DNA of 64,000 nucleotides from Legionella bozemanae (GCF_001648595.1 NZ_LBAW01000012.1:1-64000), one strand, 5' to 3'. Shown: positions 46,269 to 55,949, counted from the first letter of the stretch. Notes: a model not told the origin generated them from the sequence alone. A program made the numbers and translations.

Positions 46269-49200
46269 TTAAGCAGCAGGAGCAGCTATTATTCGAACGT
46301 CATTCCCATCTTCTGGTAAGTCCTTAACAAGCCAATCCTTTTTTAATTCTACTTCTCTATCAGTTTTTATATCACTGAGATAACTACTGAAAAAGAAAGT
46401 CTTATTTAAAGCTAAACGCCCTAATCCTGCCAGAAGTCCCAAAACCGTAACCATCATAACTACATCAGCAATCAGGCGAATTCCATCGTGTCGATGTTTA
46501 AACTCATTATTGGCAGCATCAATTATTTTTTCACCCTGTTTTTTTATAGGAAGCTCTGATAAACGTATATTTAAGGCTCTTGCATAAAATTGATTAATTG
46601 ATTGATCATATTCTTTATCATAATGTTTCGTTTGACTTAATGTAATTTTTTGATCTCGGAACTCTTTTAAGGTAAATAAATCCTGAATCAATGCTGAGGT
46701 GAATTTTTTATGGGCTCTGACTTTTTTCAGAATAGCCACTTTAAACACGTCATCCTGTAGCGCTGTTTCTACTAATTGACCGTGAAGCGAGCCTTTAATT
46801 GCATCAAGTATTGGTTCCAGCTGATTTAAGAGTGTGTCTATAGAGTTACTTGAGTCCCTCTCTCCAATAACTTTATCACGTAAAAGCATTTCATAAATCG
46901 CTTTAGCCCTTGTGATTTGTTTATGAACCTTTTTGGCACATTCAGAGGTGAGCTCGCTCTTTACATTTTCAAAATTCTGTATGGTAGTAGCGAATAATTC
47001 ATCATTGAATTTTTGGTGTTTGTCATTTACCAAAACCGCTGTTGCTAAGCGTTCATGTAATGCATACAAACTCTCTTCTTTTTGCTTTACTTCATGCTCA
47101 GCCTTGAATTGCTCCTGTGACTTAAGAGGAAGTACTTCAAATATTTGATGGAAGATACCAAATTTTGTTCTTCTCTCATCAATTGTTATTGATGAATTGA
47201 TTTTATCAAGACAAAACTGACAAGTAATCTCCTTCGCCCTAAGCAATTGAGGTGCATAGTACTTTCGCTCATTTTCCGTAAGCTTCTGATATCCTTGTTC
47301 CAATAATTGAAGTGCAGCATTCTTATCTTTTTCTTCTGTCGCGAATCGTTGCAACAATAATAAGAATTCTCGCAATTGCGTTAACTCATTTTGAGCATTC
47401 TTAATCGTTTCATCTCCTCCCAAAATAAAAATATAAGAAGTTTCTCGCGACAGACTCTGTAATTCGGCAAAAAATCTTTCTTTAATTGTTACATTCGTGT
47501 TTTCTTTAAATTGTTGGACTAATTCCCAAAAATGCCGGATTTGGCCTAGTGCTATAATTTTTTCCTTGGCATTATCTTTTCGGTTTGTAAAATCAGCCAT
47601 CTTACTTTGTAAGACTTTATCCATACATTGCCACAATTCAGGATTACTCGTGATGCGTTTTAGCAAGATACTCGGTTTTTTTGCATTCAACTCTTCCAGA
47701 CATATAGTGGCAAGTTGCAAACCATCCATTTCTTGCAACGCTTTCTTACTGATGGAATAAAAAAATGGGCTTTCAAAAACTTCACCAGAAGGTTCTTGAG
47801 GAATTTTACTTAAATGATTCGTTACCTCTTTGCGTGCTTTTTCAAAACGTACTGCAGATTCTTGAAGAAGAGTTGCTGTACGACTCATATCCTCCCATGA
47901 TGCTTTAATCGTTTGTAGGTTTTTTAAAGTTCGAAGCATCGCAATCACATCAGAACCTGCCGTAAGAAGCGTGCTGACTTTGCCCCAATAAGATAGAGAC
48001 GATTGTTCCCTACAACGTGCACTAGGAACTTCATAAGGTTTAAAACGGTGAGTACTCAGAGCTAAAGTATCTAAGGTAAATAAACGTCGCAGGATCGTAC
48101 TCTCACGGTACTGTGCTACAAAAGCATAACCATGAGCAAACTCAGGATTTTTATCAGAGTAAGTGACAAGAAGATTCGCCGTTTGCGAAGGAGCGTGTTC
48201 CCAAAGATTAAGGGTTTCCGCTTGCAGTGCTAAAAAATCTACATAGTCATTAAATTGCTTCGCCAAATCATTTAAGTTTAATTCGGTGTAATCAATAAGA
48301 TTGATTTGGGATAAGGGTAAAAGCTTTTCTTGCCAGCCTAATAGTACTTGGGGGAAAGAAACTCCTTCCCTACCTTTTAAAGTTAAAGGGCTTTGTTTAG
48401 TAAGTGCTTTAGCTCGCTCTATTGTTTGTCTCAATTTTTCAATAGAATCCGTATTAATAGAAATAGAAACATCACACATCACCCAACTTGATTCTAAATC
48501 AACTGGCTCTTTTGATGCAAACGGGTTTTCAAGCTCATTAATTTGCATGTCAAGTTGCAGAAGAAACACCTGTAGTTCTTTTTGCTCTATTGTAGGAGGT
48601 TGCTCGCGAAAATATCTTTGAATTTCCAAGAGTTTTTCCAGAATAACTTTACTTTCTTCCTGCAAGTCATCATATTGATTTCTTAGTAAGAGCTCTTGAT
48701 GTGTTTGATGAAGCAGGGGATCAATTTTAAGTTGTAATTCAAATAATTGTTGGATACGAATAATAGCCTTTAGGTACTCGGGCGGAGTATTTTTTGTTCC
48801 AATGATTTCTTTAATCTGCTCCTTAAAGAGCTCATAATTTTCAATTTGGCCTTGTTGTAATTTTTTAATCGTAACCAATAAGTTAGCCTGTAACGCCAAG
48901 AAACGTGATTGACTCTCCGTATCCAATTCCTCTTCACTAATAAAAACTTGATAGACACGTTTCAAATAACTTTGAAAATCAAGCGCGATATAACTTTTGT
49001 AGTCGTCTTTAGCAGGTTTTGCACTGGAAGGCTTGGTAAGTAGTAAATCTAATAGTTGCTCCTTGTGGAGGTCATCAGACTTTGCTCTCAGTAGCTCTAA
49101 AAACTCTTTGATTTTCGGCCAATTTGCATCGGTAACCTTGACTTGCATTGCCCCGTATTTATCGGGAGGGAAAACCCCTTTTTCCAATAAGAGTTTTGCT

Positions 49201-49958
49201 TGATAAACAGGATCACTAAAATATAAAGATCCTGCGGCAGTATAAGTATCAGAAGCACCTGTCAATGAATGCCCCTGACCAAATTGATCATGATTTTGTT
49301 GCACATCCTCAGGATACTTTTCCGCCCCCCAAATAAATGCTAACGGAGAAGCTGCTGGTGCTGATTGTTCCAGCCCAAGCATGAGTAAATTATCTCGGTC
49401 ATTGCGGTGAAAATAAAAATGACCACTGTAGCCATTGGTTGATATTTTTTTTCCATAAAAATTCTTTTGCCCATTTCCCCCCATGGCGATGTTAATCCCA
49501 AAATCCAGGGATGATTTGATCATTTCGGGCAATTGTCCTATTACCCCTAACAAAAAGCCCTTCCCTTCTACAATCTCTCCTTCTCCACTACGATATACAT
49601 TATGAGTAGCTGAGCGAGCAAAAACCTTATTGTCTCCCCCCGGAGCGGGGAAAAACTTCAATAATTCTTTTCTATTCGCTTCAGATAGCTCTTGGTAATC
49701 AAGAATCACACGGCTAGCATGAGATACATAATCAACAATGCTTAATTGAGTCGATGGAGCTTGTAATTCAGATGATTTGGATAGATAAGAACGTACTCCG
49801 AAGTCACCGCAAGCCAAACAGGCCAGCAACAACTGCATCATGTTCACTGCATGATCATCCTTTGAATTATGAATAAATGTATTGGCCCATTGTTGAGCAA
49901 CATTAACCTGATCTTGATCGATAGAGCACGACAGAATCTCAAATTTTTTATCACGCAT
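46269..49958 (-). CDS. Giant coiled-coil protein with C-terminal membrane anchor; candidate effector
   Basis: A 1229-residue protein with no recognised enzyme motif. Residues 1-300 look globular, with a Gly/Asn/His-rich stretch GNGQKNFYGKKISTNGYSGHFYFHRNDRDNLLMLGL. Residues 340-1140 are long helices rich in Glu, Lys, Gln and Leu, predicted coiled coil. A hydrophobic segment around 1162-1184 (IADVVMMVTVLGLLAGLGRLAL) is followed by a 45-residue hydrophilic tail, RIIAAPAA at the end. The architecture is like Legionella coiled-coil effectors that act at host vacuole membranes. It is not identifiable as a named one. It is on the minus strand opposite the 81-residue gene, and the shared promoter region contains a long palindrome and a CTTAATAAA element resembling the Legionella PmrA motif. 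Effector status is inference. Confidence 0.7.
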   Translation of the reverse strand: MRDKKFEILSCSIDQDQVNVAQQWANTFIHNSKDDHAVNMMQLLLACLACGDFGVRSYLSKSSELQAPSTQLSIVDYVSHASRVILDYQELSEANRKELLKFFPAPGGDNKVFARSATHNVYRSGEGEIVEGKGFLLGVIGQLPEMIKSSLDFGINIAMGGNGQKNFYGKKISTNGYSGHFYFHRNDRDNLLMLGLEQSAPAASPLAFIWGAEKYPEDVQQNHDQFGQGHSLTGASDTYTAAGSLYFSDPVYQAKLLLEKGVFPPDKYGAMQVKVTDANWPKIKEFLELLRAKSDDLHKEQLLDLLLTKPSSAKPAKDDYKSYIALDFQSYLKRVYQVFISEEELDTESQSRFLALQANLLVTIKKLQQGQIENYELFKEQIKEIIGTKNTPPEYLKAIIRIQQLFELQLKIDPLLHQTHQELLLRNQYDDLQEESKVILEKLLEIQRYFREQPPTIEQKELQVFLLQLDMQINELENPFASKEPVDLESSWVMCDVSISINTDSIEKLRQTIERAKALTKQSPLTLKGREGVSFPQVLLGWQEKLLPLSQINLIDYTELNLNDLAKQFNDYVDFLALQAETLNLWEHAPSQTANLLVTYSDKNPEFAHGYAFVAQYRESTILRRLFTLDTLALSTHRFKPYEVPSARCREQSSLSYWGKVSTLLTAGSDVIAMLRTLKNLQTIKASWEDMSRTATLLQESAVRFEKARKEVTNHLSKIPQEPSGEVFESPFFYSISKKALQEMDGLQLATICLEELNAKKPSILLKRITSNPELWQCMDKVLQSKMADFTNRKDNAKEKIIALGQIRHFWELVQQFKENTNVTIKERFFAELQSLSRETSYIFILGGDETIKNAQNELTQLREFLLLLQRFATEEKDKNAALQLLEQGYQKLTENERKYYAPQLLRAKEITCQFCLDKINSSITIDERRTKFGIFHQIFEVLPLKSQEQFKAEHEVKQKEESLYALHERLATAVLVNDKHQKFNDELFATTIQNFENVKSELTSECAKKVHKQITRAKAIYEMLLRDKVIGERDSSNSIDTLLNQLEPILDAIKGSLHGQLVETALQDDVFKVAILKKVRAHKKFTSALIQDLFTLKEFRDQKITLSQTKHYDKEYDQSINQFYARALNIRLSELPIKKQGEKIIDAANNEFKHRHDGIRLIADVVMMVTVLGLLAGLGRLALNKTFFFSSYLSDIKTDREVELKKDWLVKDLPEDGNDVRIIAAPAA

Positions 49959-50049
49959 TTTAAAAAATTAAATAAATTAAATTGTCACTATGGTATCAAA
50001 TAAAACTTATGGGATTGTTAACGCAGGATTATTTTATTAAGATTAATCA

Positions 50050-50082
50050 ATCACTTATTGATCATAATGATCAATAAGTGAT
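50050..50082. promoter_or_regulatory. Perfect 15-base palindrome with GATC sites between divergent genes
   Basis: ATCACTTATTGATCA and TGATCAATAAGTGAT form exact inverted arms with a TAA centre. Three GATC sites lie in or at the edge of it, and two more follow by 50170. The 335-base gene-free stretch 49959-50293 lies between the minus-strand coiled-coil gene and the plus-strand 81-residue gene. Absence of a T-run and high symmetry favour an operator over a terminator. The site could also respond to Dam methylation. Confidence 0.55.
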
Positions 50083-50293
50083 CAGTATTGTTAAGCGATT
50101 AAGTATTCTTTGATTACCTGTGATCAATTCATCACAATATCCCAATATTCTGCATATTTGATATCTGTAAGATCACTAAAAAAATCAAATATAAAAATCA
50201 GGCGATACGTGGAAAGAATGCTTGAATTATTTTATTCTTAATAAGCTTGAACCACTCAAGCAGTTCATTTAACATTTTATAAGGATAGTAATA

Positions 50294-50539
50294 ATGAATG
50301 CATGGAATAGTGTAATTTTTGTAAAAAGTAACAAATCGATGTCTGACATGAATGCAATGGCAAAATGGGAAGGTGTAGAGAAAATGTGGTCTACAACAGG
50401 TGAATGGGATTGGTGCATTAAGTTAGATCCAAAAATGTCCTCTCCAGAAAAAGCTGAGGCATTTGTTGCTCGTATGCGCGAAGGACATTGGGCAACAGAA
50501 ACCAAAACAAATTGGTGGAAAGAAGTTCCTGCAAAATAG
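50294..50539 (+). CDS. Small unrecognised protein, 81 residues
   Basis: A soluble 81-residue protein rich in Trp (six) and Lys: MNAWNSVIFVKSNKSMSDMNAMAKWEGVEKMWSTTGEWDWCIKLDPKMSSPEKAEAFVARMREGHWATETKTNWWKEVPAK. AAGGAT is upstream at a workable distance. The composition is protein-like and a hairpin terminator follows directly, so I treat it as real. Function unknown; no signal peptide. Confidence 0.7.
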   Translation: MNAWNSVIFVKSNKSMSDMNAMAKWEGVEKMWSTTGEWDWCIKLDPKMSSPEKAEAFVARMREGHWATETKTNWWKEVPAK

Positions 50540-50547
50540 TATCATGA

Positions 50548-50570
50548 GCTCGGGGCACAATGCTCCGAGC
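50548..50570 (+). terminator. Hairpin terminator after the 81-residue gene
   Basis: GCTCGGGGCA and TGCTCCGAGC form a 10-base stem with one G-T wobble and a CAA loop, eight bases past the stop. No long T-run. Confidence 0.6.
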
Positions 50571-50752
50571 CTAATAGCCCCCATTATAAATTCCCTATTC
50601 TCCATTCTTAATTTTTACTTCAAGCATAGTATTTTCTGGCTTCTAAACGATAGGTTTAAGGCCGTAAGAATATTTAGTGCTGGTATTATACCTCTATTGT
50701 TTAAGTTTTTATGCTATACCTTTATATATGCGTATAGGATTGAGTTACTATT

Positions 50753-51769
50753 ATGCCAACAGAGATAGAAAGGTTAACAAAGCTCCGTGATAAACAGCTT
50801 AAGCAATATGAAGAAGCTCAGGAATTAGCAGAGAAAGCCTTACTCAAGGCCATGGGCTCTCCACCCAAAATTGAAGACCATGAATCCGCGATGAATGCCT
50901 TTAAGAAAGCCAACGGACTTGCTTATCAAACCTTTCTAAAAACTCAGCAAATTAATAATGCTAAATCTGACGAAGCTTTTAAAGAGTATGATAAAACTTG
51001 TGAAGAGAATAATGCTAAATCACGAGCTGCTGGTGAACAGGCAGCAAAAGGAGAAATTACCCGCGAGGAATACTTAAAGATAAAAGAAGAATGTGATAAG
51101 GCAAATGATGAGGCTTATGAAAAAGCAGTGAAAATCAAAGAGGCTAATGATAATGAAAGTAAAAAAGCCTATGAGGAATATCTAGCACTTTTTCAACAAA
51201 ATGGCGATAAAATGGGGAAGGCCAAAGAACATTATCAAAAGCATAACCCAAGCTCCCCTCCTCTAACTGTAACGGCCAAATCTGAAAATGTTAATGCCGT
51301 AGTCTCAGCTTTTAAAGAGCATTTTAAAGATAATGAATGGTATAAAACTCACGAGCCCAAGGTTGAAGGAAATAAGACTACTTTAACCTTTAAATCAGAC
51401 GAGGATGCACTAAATTTTGCCAAAAAATTAGCGAGTCAGAATCAAAACTTTATTATGATTGATAAAGAGACAAATAAAGTTTTAGCCTATTCAAAAGATG
51501 GAAAGTTATTCAGAGGAGATAAGGAGTTAACAGATGGTCCTTTACGACCGAGCAAAGAAGAGATGGAAAAACTGCCTACTTTAGATGCATTTCAAAAGCC
51601 GCAAACACCAGCACCTACTTCTATAGATGATGGTCCATTATTAACCTCTCCGCAATCTACCAACCCAGGAGGAAAGATCCCTGAAATACCAACGGTAAAA
51701 CAACCAATAGAGGAATCCTCATCAGAAGAACTCGAAAAACAAAAAGGATTAACAAGCTCAAACAGCTAA
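50753..51769 (+). CDS. Lys/Glu-rich coiled-coil protein, candidate effector
   Basis: A 338-residue hydrophilic protein. Residues 1-170 are a charged helical coil (LRDKQLKQYEEAQELAEKALLKAMG..., repeated 'NDEAYEKA' pieces). Residues 170-260 form a small alpha/beta unit (KVEGNKTTLTFKSDEDALNFAKKLASQNQNF) similar in layout to the C-terminal part of the NADAR protein. Residues 260-338 are Pro/Ser/Thr-rich and end EESSSEELEKQKGLTSSNS, a Glu-rich patch followed by a small polar tail, as in Dot/Icm E-block signals. I do not recognise a family. It starts a same-strand trio with the genes at 51906 and 52815; the weak ribosome-binding site is the only doubt about the start. Confidence 0.65.
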   Translation: MPTEIERLTKLRDKQLKQYEEAQELAEKALLKAMGSPPKIEDHESAMNAFKKANGLAYQTFLKTQQINNAKSDEAFKEYDKTCEENNAKSRAAGEQAAKGEITREEYLKIKEECDKANDEAYEKAVKIKEANDNESKKAYEEYLALFQQNGDKMGKAKEHYQKHNPSSPPLTVTAKSENVNAVVSAFKEHFKDNEWYKTHEPKVEGNKTTLTFKSDEDALNFAKKLASQNQNFIMIDKETNKVLAYSKDGKLFRGDKELTDGPLRPSKEEMEKLPTLDAFQKPQTPAPTSIDDGPLLTSPQSTNPGGKIPEIPTVKQPIEESSSEELEKQKGLTSSNS

Positions 51770-51905
51770 ATAAATAAGTCTGTGCTTTGGTAACCAGTAT
51801 GGATTAGCTTAGAACTCATAAAATATACTATATAATCAATAATACTCAGTTTAAGTAATATAAGTGCATTATAATTAATACACGCATAGGCAAGGGTAAT
51901 AAAAT

Positions 51906-52763
51906 ATGTACAAATTCTTTGATTTTAAGACATTAAATAAGTCATTAAAGTTAACAGACCAAGATACATTATTTATCTATATGTTTCATCAGGCAAATGA
52001 TGAAGAAAAGCTTAAGCTTATAAAAAACCAGAATATTGAAACAATTGCTCGAATCGCCTATCACATCCAGGAAATTGAAACATTTTGCAATCGCTCGGAA
52101 TTAAAAGAATATTGGGGAAAAATATGGTGTGCCTATGGTGTAGCATTATCTCAACAAAAGGATATACCATTAATGTTATTTTATTCTCATGATCAATTAA
52201 ATCAATTTAATTTAGTACGCGGTGCCTATTTTTATCACCTGTCACAAGAAGCACGAAAAAGTATGAAGCAAGAATTTGGATTTTCTGAAATTGAATCGGT
52301 TAGAATGGCAATTCAATACGGTTCCGTTCATGCAATCCAACGTTACAATGACTATTTATACCATAAACTAGAGCAAGCAAATCCCGAAGAAGCTGCTGCC
52401 CTTTATCAAGAGCTTATCGCTAACAGTAAACTCATGCTCCCTCATTACGGCAGTTATGGTTATATGGTCTTAGCAGATGCAATAGGCCATTACTGCATCT
52501 GGTTGCTAAACCATCAAGATGTTGTAAAAGCAGAAACTGAATATAAGTTTGCTTTAGAGGCTTTGGATAATGCAGAGTTACTTTTAAATGAAAGCCAATA
52601 CAGCATTCAAAATGCAAGTATAGGTTTAGGTCTTAAATGCAGTAACTCCATGGGATTTGAATTACCAGCACAAGCAAAAGATTTTTTTGTGGGATATTAT
52701 GAAAAATCAATTGCTTCATTAGACAACTCTAAATCGTCTAAATCAATAAATGTCTTAAAATAA
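51906..52763 (+). CDS. Unrecognised 285-residue helical protein
   Basis: A soluble helical protein without signal peptide. It contains long amphipathic helices and Tyr/Trp-rich pieces (LKEYWGKIWCAYGVALSQQKD, AYFYHLSQEARKSMKQEFGF) that might be a tetratricopeptide-like or alpha-solenoid fold, then ADAIGHYCIWLLNHQDVVKAETEYKFALEALDNAELLL. It closes with a Ser/Lys-rich tail DNSKSSKSINVLK. No family can be named with confidence. It is the middle gene of the trio at 50.75-53.5 kb. AAGGG lies before the ATG. Confidence 0.65.
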   Translation: MYKFFDFKTLNKSLKLTDQDTLFIYMFHQANDEEKLKLIKNQNIETIARIAYHIQEIETFCNRSELKEYWGKIWCAYGVALSQQKDIPLMLFYSHDQLNQFNLVRGAYFYHLSQEARKSMKQEFGFSEIESVRMAIQYGSVHAIQRYNDYLYHKLEQANPEEAAALYQELIANSKLMLPHYGSYGYMVLADAIGHYCIWLLNHQDVVKAETEYKFALEALDNAELLLNESQYSIQNASIGLGLKCSNSMGFELPAQAKDFFVGYYEKSIASLDNSKSSKSINVLK

Positions 52764-52814
52764 ATCAAATAGTCTATAATTTATAAAGTCATTCCTTTTT
52801 TATAAGAGGTTATC

Positions 52815-53498
52815 ATGCCTAAAATTTATATTACTTATGCAGTCACACCCAGCAAGGAACTCATTATTTCAAGTTATCACGAAAAAGTTCAATCAAAATC
52901 TAATGCTGCTGCATTAGTTAGAAAAGAGGGTTTAAAACTAAAAGACTTACAAGAAATAGAGGGAGAGTTTCCTAAAGCCTCACAAGATGCCATACAAAGT
53001 AAGTTGCTCGAATTATTAAGTACACTTGACGGTAGATTAGAAAGTGAATTTGAAAAAGTAACTTATCGTGGTGATTTAAACCTGTGTACCAGTGATAAAT
53101 CTCCTACCGATTGTTTATTTGACGGCACGCTGAATCGTTTTTTTTCTGGAAAAGAGGTTTATTTAATTTTAGAATCAGCAAATAAAGAATATGTGGAAGA
53201 TGGGATAGCGCTAGCAGATAAAAATGGATTGACTGGAGCAACCCTTCAAACCAAAACAGGGGTATCCGAAAAGTTAACTAAAACTTATCCATCTTCAGGA
53301 GTGCAGAGTAAGGGTGTCCCAAGTCCAGATGCAGATGCACTTGCTCAAAATACCGTTAAGATAAAAGATCCTGGAGCGTTAAGTGAAGCTTTAGTAAAGG
53401 TCGGAGTTTTCACAAATAAAGAAACTACTTCAGAAGCCTCTAATCCGGAGGCTCTCGTTCAAGAAAGTACACAAAAAACGAACAAAATAACTGGATGA
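52815..53498 (+). CDS. Unrecognised 227-residue protein with polar tail
   Basis: A hydrophilic soluble protein. The first 130 residues look alpha/beta (PKIYITYAVTPSKELIISSYHEKVQSKS, then CTSDKSPTDCLFDGTLNRFFSGKEVYLIL). The rest is low-complexity Thr/Ser/Glu-rich, with EASNPEALVQESTQKTNKITG at the end. It starts 51 bases after the preceding gene, with AGAGG five or six bases before the ATG. The short gap contains TATAAT at about 52771, so it could have its own promoter. It ends the trio, facing the convergent OTU gene. A T4SS tail is possible; no function assigned. Confidence 0.65.
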   Translation: MPKIYITYAVTPSKELIISSYHEKVQSKSNAAALVRKEGLKLKDLQEIEGEFPKASQDAIQSKLLELLSTLDGRLESEFEKVTYRGDLNLCTSDKSPTDCLFDGTLNRFFSGKEVYLILESANKEYVEDGIALADKNGLTGATLQTKTGVSEKLTKTYPSSGVQSKGVPSPDADALAQNTVKIKDPGALSEALVKVGVFTNKETTSEASNPEALVQESTQKTNKITG

Positions 53499-53537
53499 CA
53501 AATTATTTGTCTTTATTAAGCAAAATCCTGGTTTATT

Positions 53538-53555
53538 GAGCTCTAAAAAGAGCTC
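53538..53555. terminator. Short hairpin between convergent genes
   Basis: GAGCTCT-AAAA-AGAGCTC, a perfect 7-base stem between the trio's last gene (ends 53498) and the convergent OTU gene (ends 53615). T-runs are weak on both strands. Confidence 0.4.
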
Positions 53556-53614
53556 TGCATCAGGAATATGTTCTGGATAGCAAAGTACAGAAATACAGCA
53601 ATAATTTTCTAGTT

Positions 53615-55516
53615 TCAACAGATTAAAGTCGAAGTATCAAGTAGTTGTCGCTTCGAAACCGAAATCGTTTCCTTGTGAGATTTCATTTTCGAAAGATAAA
53701 ACGCTCCATGCTCTTCCAAATTAAATTGAGCAATTAATTGATATTTCGGCTCTTCCAACATTACTGGGTATCTATTAATTTCTTTTTTAATTGTTTCAAC
53801 TATTTTAATAAACAAACACTCATTGAATGTTGATTCTTCCTCTCCATTTATAAGAATCATGGCAAGTGCTTTCGAGCCGCAATTTCCATTTAAATAATCC
53901 TCTACTTCTGCTCTTCTGGAAGCTCCCCAAAGACTTCCCCATATTTTCGATTCATATTTTCTTAATGAAGAATTAATCAAACTTCTAAATGATCTATCCG
54001 TTAAAGAATCGATCCAATCATATATAGTCTGATACAACATGGTGACGTCCTCATCTCTATAAGGATGCGTAAATTGTTTCTTATTTGCAAAACTCTTATC
54101 CTTGCCCGTAAGTTCGTCGCCATTTGGTATGGGATATTCTTGCAGAATAAAAGATGTAACCCCCTCTGCAACTGGGGTATTCAATGTCACTTCTTGGTCT
54201 TTTAATTTAACCTCAGAGAATACCTCTTCCATCGGAGAGTCTGTAGTAGTCATCTGCAGCTGGGAATTTGTTTCCTTAACCTCTAACATGGGGTTTGAGC
54301 CCACTACAACGGGTATATCATTGACTGCTTTTTTCTTAATAATTTCGTTCATTTCTTCTAAAAAGCTCTCTACCTCAGTGATTAGAAAACGACGATTGTT
54401 ATGTTTTACATAATTTAGATAGTGTTCTGCTATTTCTTTACACCGTTCTGGGGAGTATAGTTCATTGCCTTCCAAAAGCCCTTTTTGATACATATGTCTC
54501 AGTGCTTTCGCTACTTTTGGGCCCGACTGTCTGCCTTCTTTAACAAAAAGAGCAATTTCTGCGGGGTAATCTGTTTGAATCATTTTCGTAGATTGTTGCA
54601 TTGAAAATACCGAATTAGGTATTTTAGAAGTCCAATGTCTATTCTCTTCATTATTCAAAATCATTACTGGATTTCCAGATTGAATATATGGGCTGTTGCC
54701 ATTTCTATGTAGGTGTAAAACGATCTCATTATCATAAAACGTATCAATAGTTCCTTTCTTATTACGCACCATAAGCTCACCCTGAATGGCTCGATGTAAG
54801 ACAAAGAGTGTCTCTTCAGTACCCCACACAGATTCATTTTGCAGATGATTTTTATATTGTTTGAGATGCTTGTCATCATCGACTGAAAAAAACGCAACTG
54901 TTTCTTTTCTCAAGATATTATCTAAAAGATGTGCTTTATGAGATTGAAGAGTACTTTCAGTGGGTCGTTTACCTTTTGATTTGAGCTGTTGTTCTTTAAT
55001 TGCCCACTCACGCGAAAAATCTTCTCTAACTTGCAGAAATCTTGCTTTAGCAAACTCTTCCATCGCCGTTTTTATGCCGCTCACTCGATATATTTCTGCT
55101 TCAGTAAAATCAGTATGAGTAAATCCGTGGTTAATAAGCTCTGATAACTCCGAATACTTAGTATCAAACTGGAGCTTGAAATAATACTCTAAACCGTATT
55201 TAGACGCAGCAAATAAGGGTGCATCTTGAGGAGACGTTTTGAATTCATCTTTTGTATGTTCCGCTGCCAAATCCCTTGTTGCCCTTCCCAAGATAGGTTC
55301 AATAATCGTTTTGATCTCATGGGAGGTAAACGCTTGATCTGCTTCCTTAGATAATAGGGTTCGCAAACTGGCTTTATCATTTTCTTTAAGTTTTAACTTG
55401 TTAAAAATATCTTCTGTCAGTTGAGAAGTATTTTTCATTCGTAAAAAATACATTAAAGAAATGCCATATGCATAATACATGCAATTGCCTTTACCACTAT
55501 TGTCTACATGAAACAT
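53615..55516 (-). CDS. OTU-family deubiquitinase-like protein (Lot type), candidate effector
   Basis: A 633-residue protein whose first 300 residues look like a Legionella Lot-type OTU cysteine protease. The motif is VDNSGKGNCMYYAYGISL (D5, nucleophile C12), and the catalytic His is H294 in NEENRHWTS. The C-to-H distance of 282 and D-to-C distance of 7 match the Lot class with its long insertion (LotC has about 280 and 7); ordinary OTU domains are much shorter. W-G-T-EETLFVLHRAIQGE and the strand IVLHLH fit the OTU core. Residues 310-633 include a Glu-rich stretch (EEVFSEVKLKDQEV) and an unassigned C-terminal domain. I choose the ATG at 55516 with GGAG six bases upstream; the frame is open to a TTG at 55570 without one. 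Activity on ubiquitin is inference. Confidence 0.75.
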   Translation of the reverse strand: MFHVDNSGKGNCMYYAYGISLMYFLRMKNTSQLTEDIFNKLKLKENDKASLRTLLSKEADQAFTSHEIKTIIEPILGRATRDLAAEHTKDEFKTSPQDAPLFAASKYGLEYYFKLQFDTKYSELSELINHGFTHTDFTEAEIYRVSGIKTAMEEFAKARFLQVREDFSREWAIKEQQLKSKGKRPTESTLQSHKAHLLDNILRKETVAFFSVDDDKHLKQYKNHLQNESVWGTEETLFVLHRAIQGELMVRNKKGTIDTFYDNEIVLHLHRNGNSPYIQSGNPVMILNNEENRHWTSKIPNSVFSMQQSTKMIQTDYPAEIALFVKEGRQSGPKVAKALRHMYQKGLLEGNELYSPERCKEIAEHYLNYVKHNNRRFLITEVESFLEEMNEIIKKKAVNDIPVVVGSNPMLEVKETNSQLQMTTTDSPMEEVFSEVKLKDQEVTLNTPVAEGVTSFILQEYPIPNGDELTGKDKSFANKKQFTHPYRDEDVTMLYQTIYDWIDSLTDRSFRSLINSSLRKYESKIWGSLWGASRRAEVEDYLNGNCGSKALAMILINGEEESTFNECLFIKIVETIKKEINRYPVMLEEPKYQLIAQFNLEEHGAFYLSKMKSHKETISVSKRQLLDTSTLIC

Positions 55517-55949
55517 AATAAGCTCCTTTTTTGTAAATCTCAGTTCCTTAGAGATTTCTTCTTGCGTCAATAGTTTTTATTACTCACTTCTTTTTTCAAA
55601 AAATATTTTTATTGCTCTAATTGTTAATAACTATTAATCCAAAGATAGGCTCAATAAATATTGAGTTGGTTTTCAGCATCAGAAGACAGCTTTTTTGCAG
55701 GACGGAACAAAAAGTATTAGCATCATTGTAGTCCTTTAGTTTTTATATGGCAATGATATTACTTTACTTTTATATCACTATCCAATCAATAAGTATTATT
55801 TAAGAGCAATCAGAAAAGAGAGCCGATTAGGTCAAATTAATTACTTTAGACTTCTGTAAACAGAACGTTACTTGAATAATTCGATCAGTACAATTAAGGG
55901 AAATATAAATAATGAGATCACATGACGGTGTGATCTCATGATCTATCTA
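55517..55949. other. 433-base stretch without a convincing gene
   Basis: This region lies upstream of the OTU gene and downstream of the small secreted-peptide gene, both on the minus strand. It is AT-rich. CTCAATA-AA-TATTGAG, a 7-base inverted repeat at 55650-55665, could be a regulator site. I see no gene. Confidence 0.4.

Noticed and set aside
50119-50136. TGTGA...TCACA inverted pair resembling a CRP site
   Set aside because: The spacer is eight bases rather than the six of a CRP site, so I do not call it.
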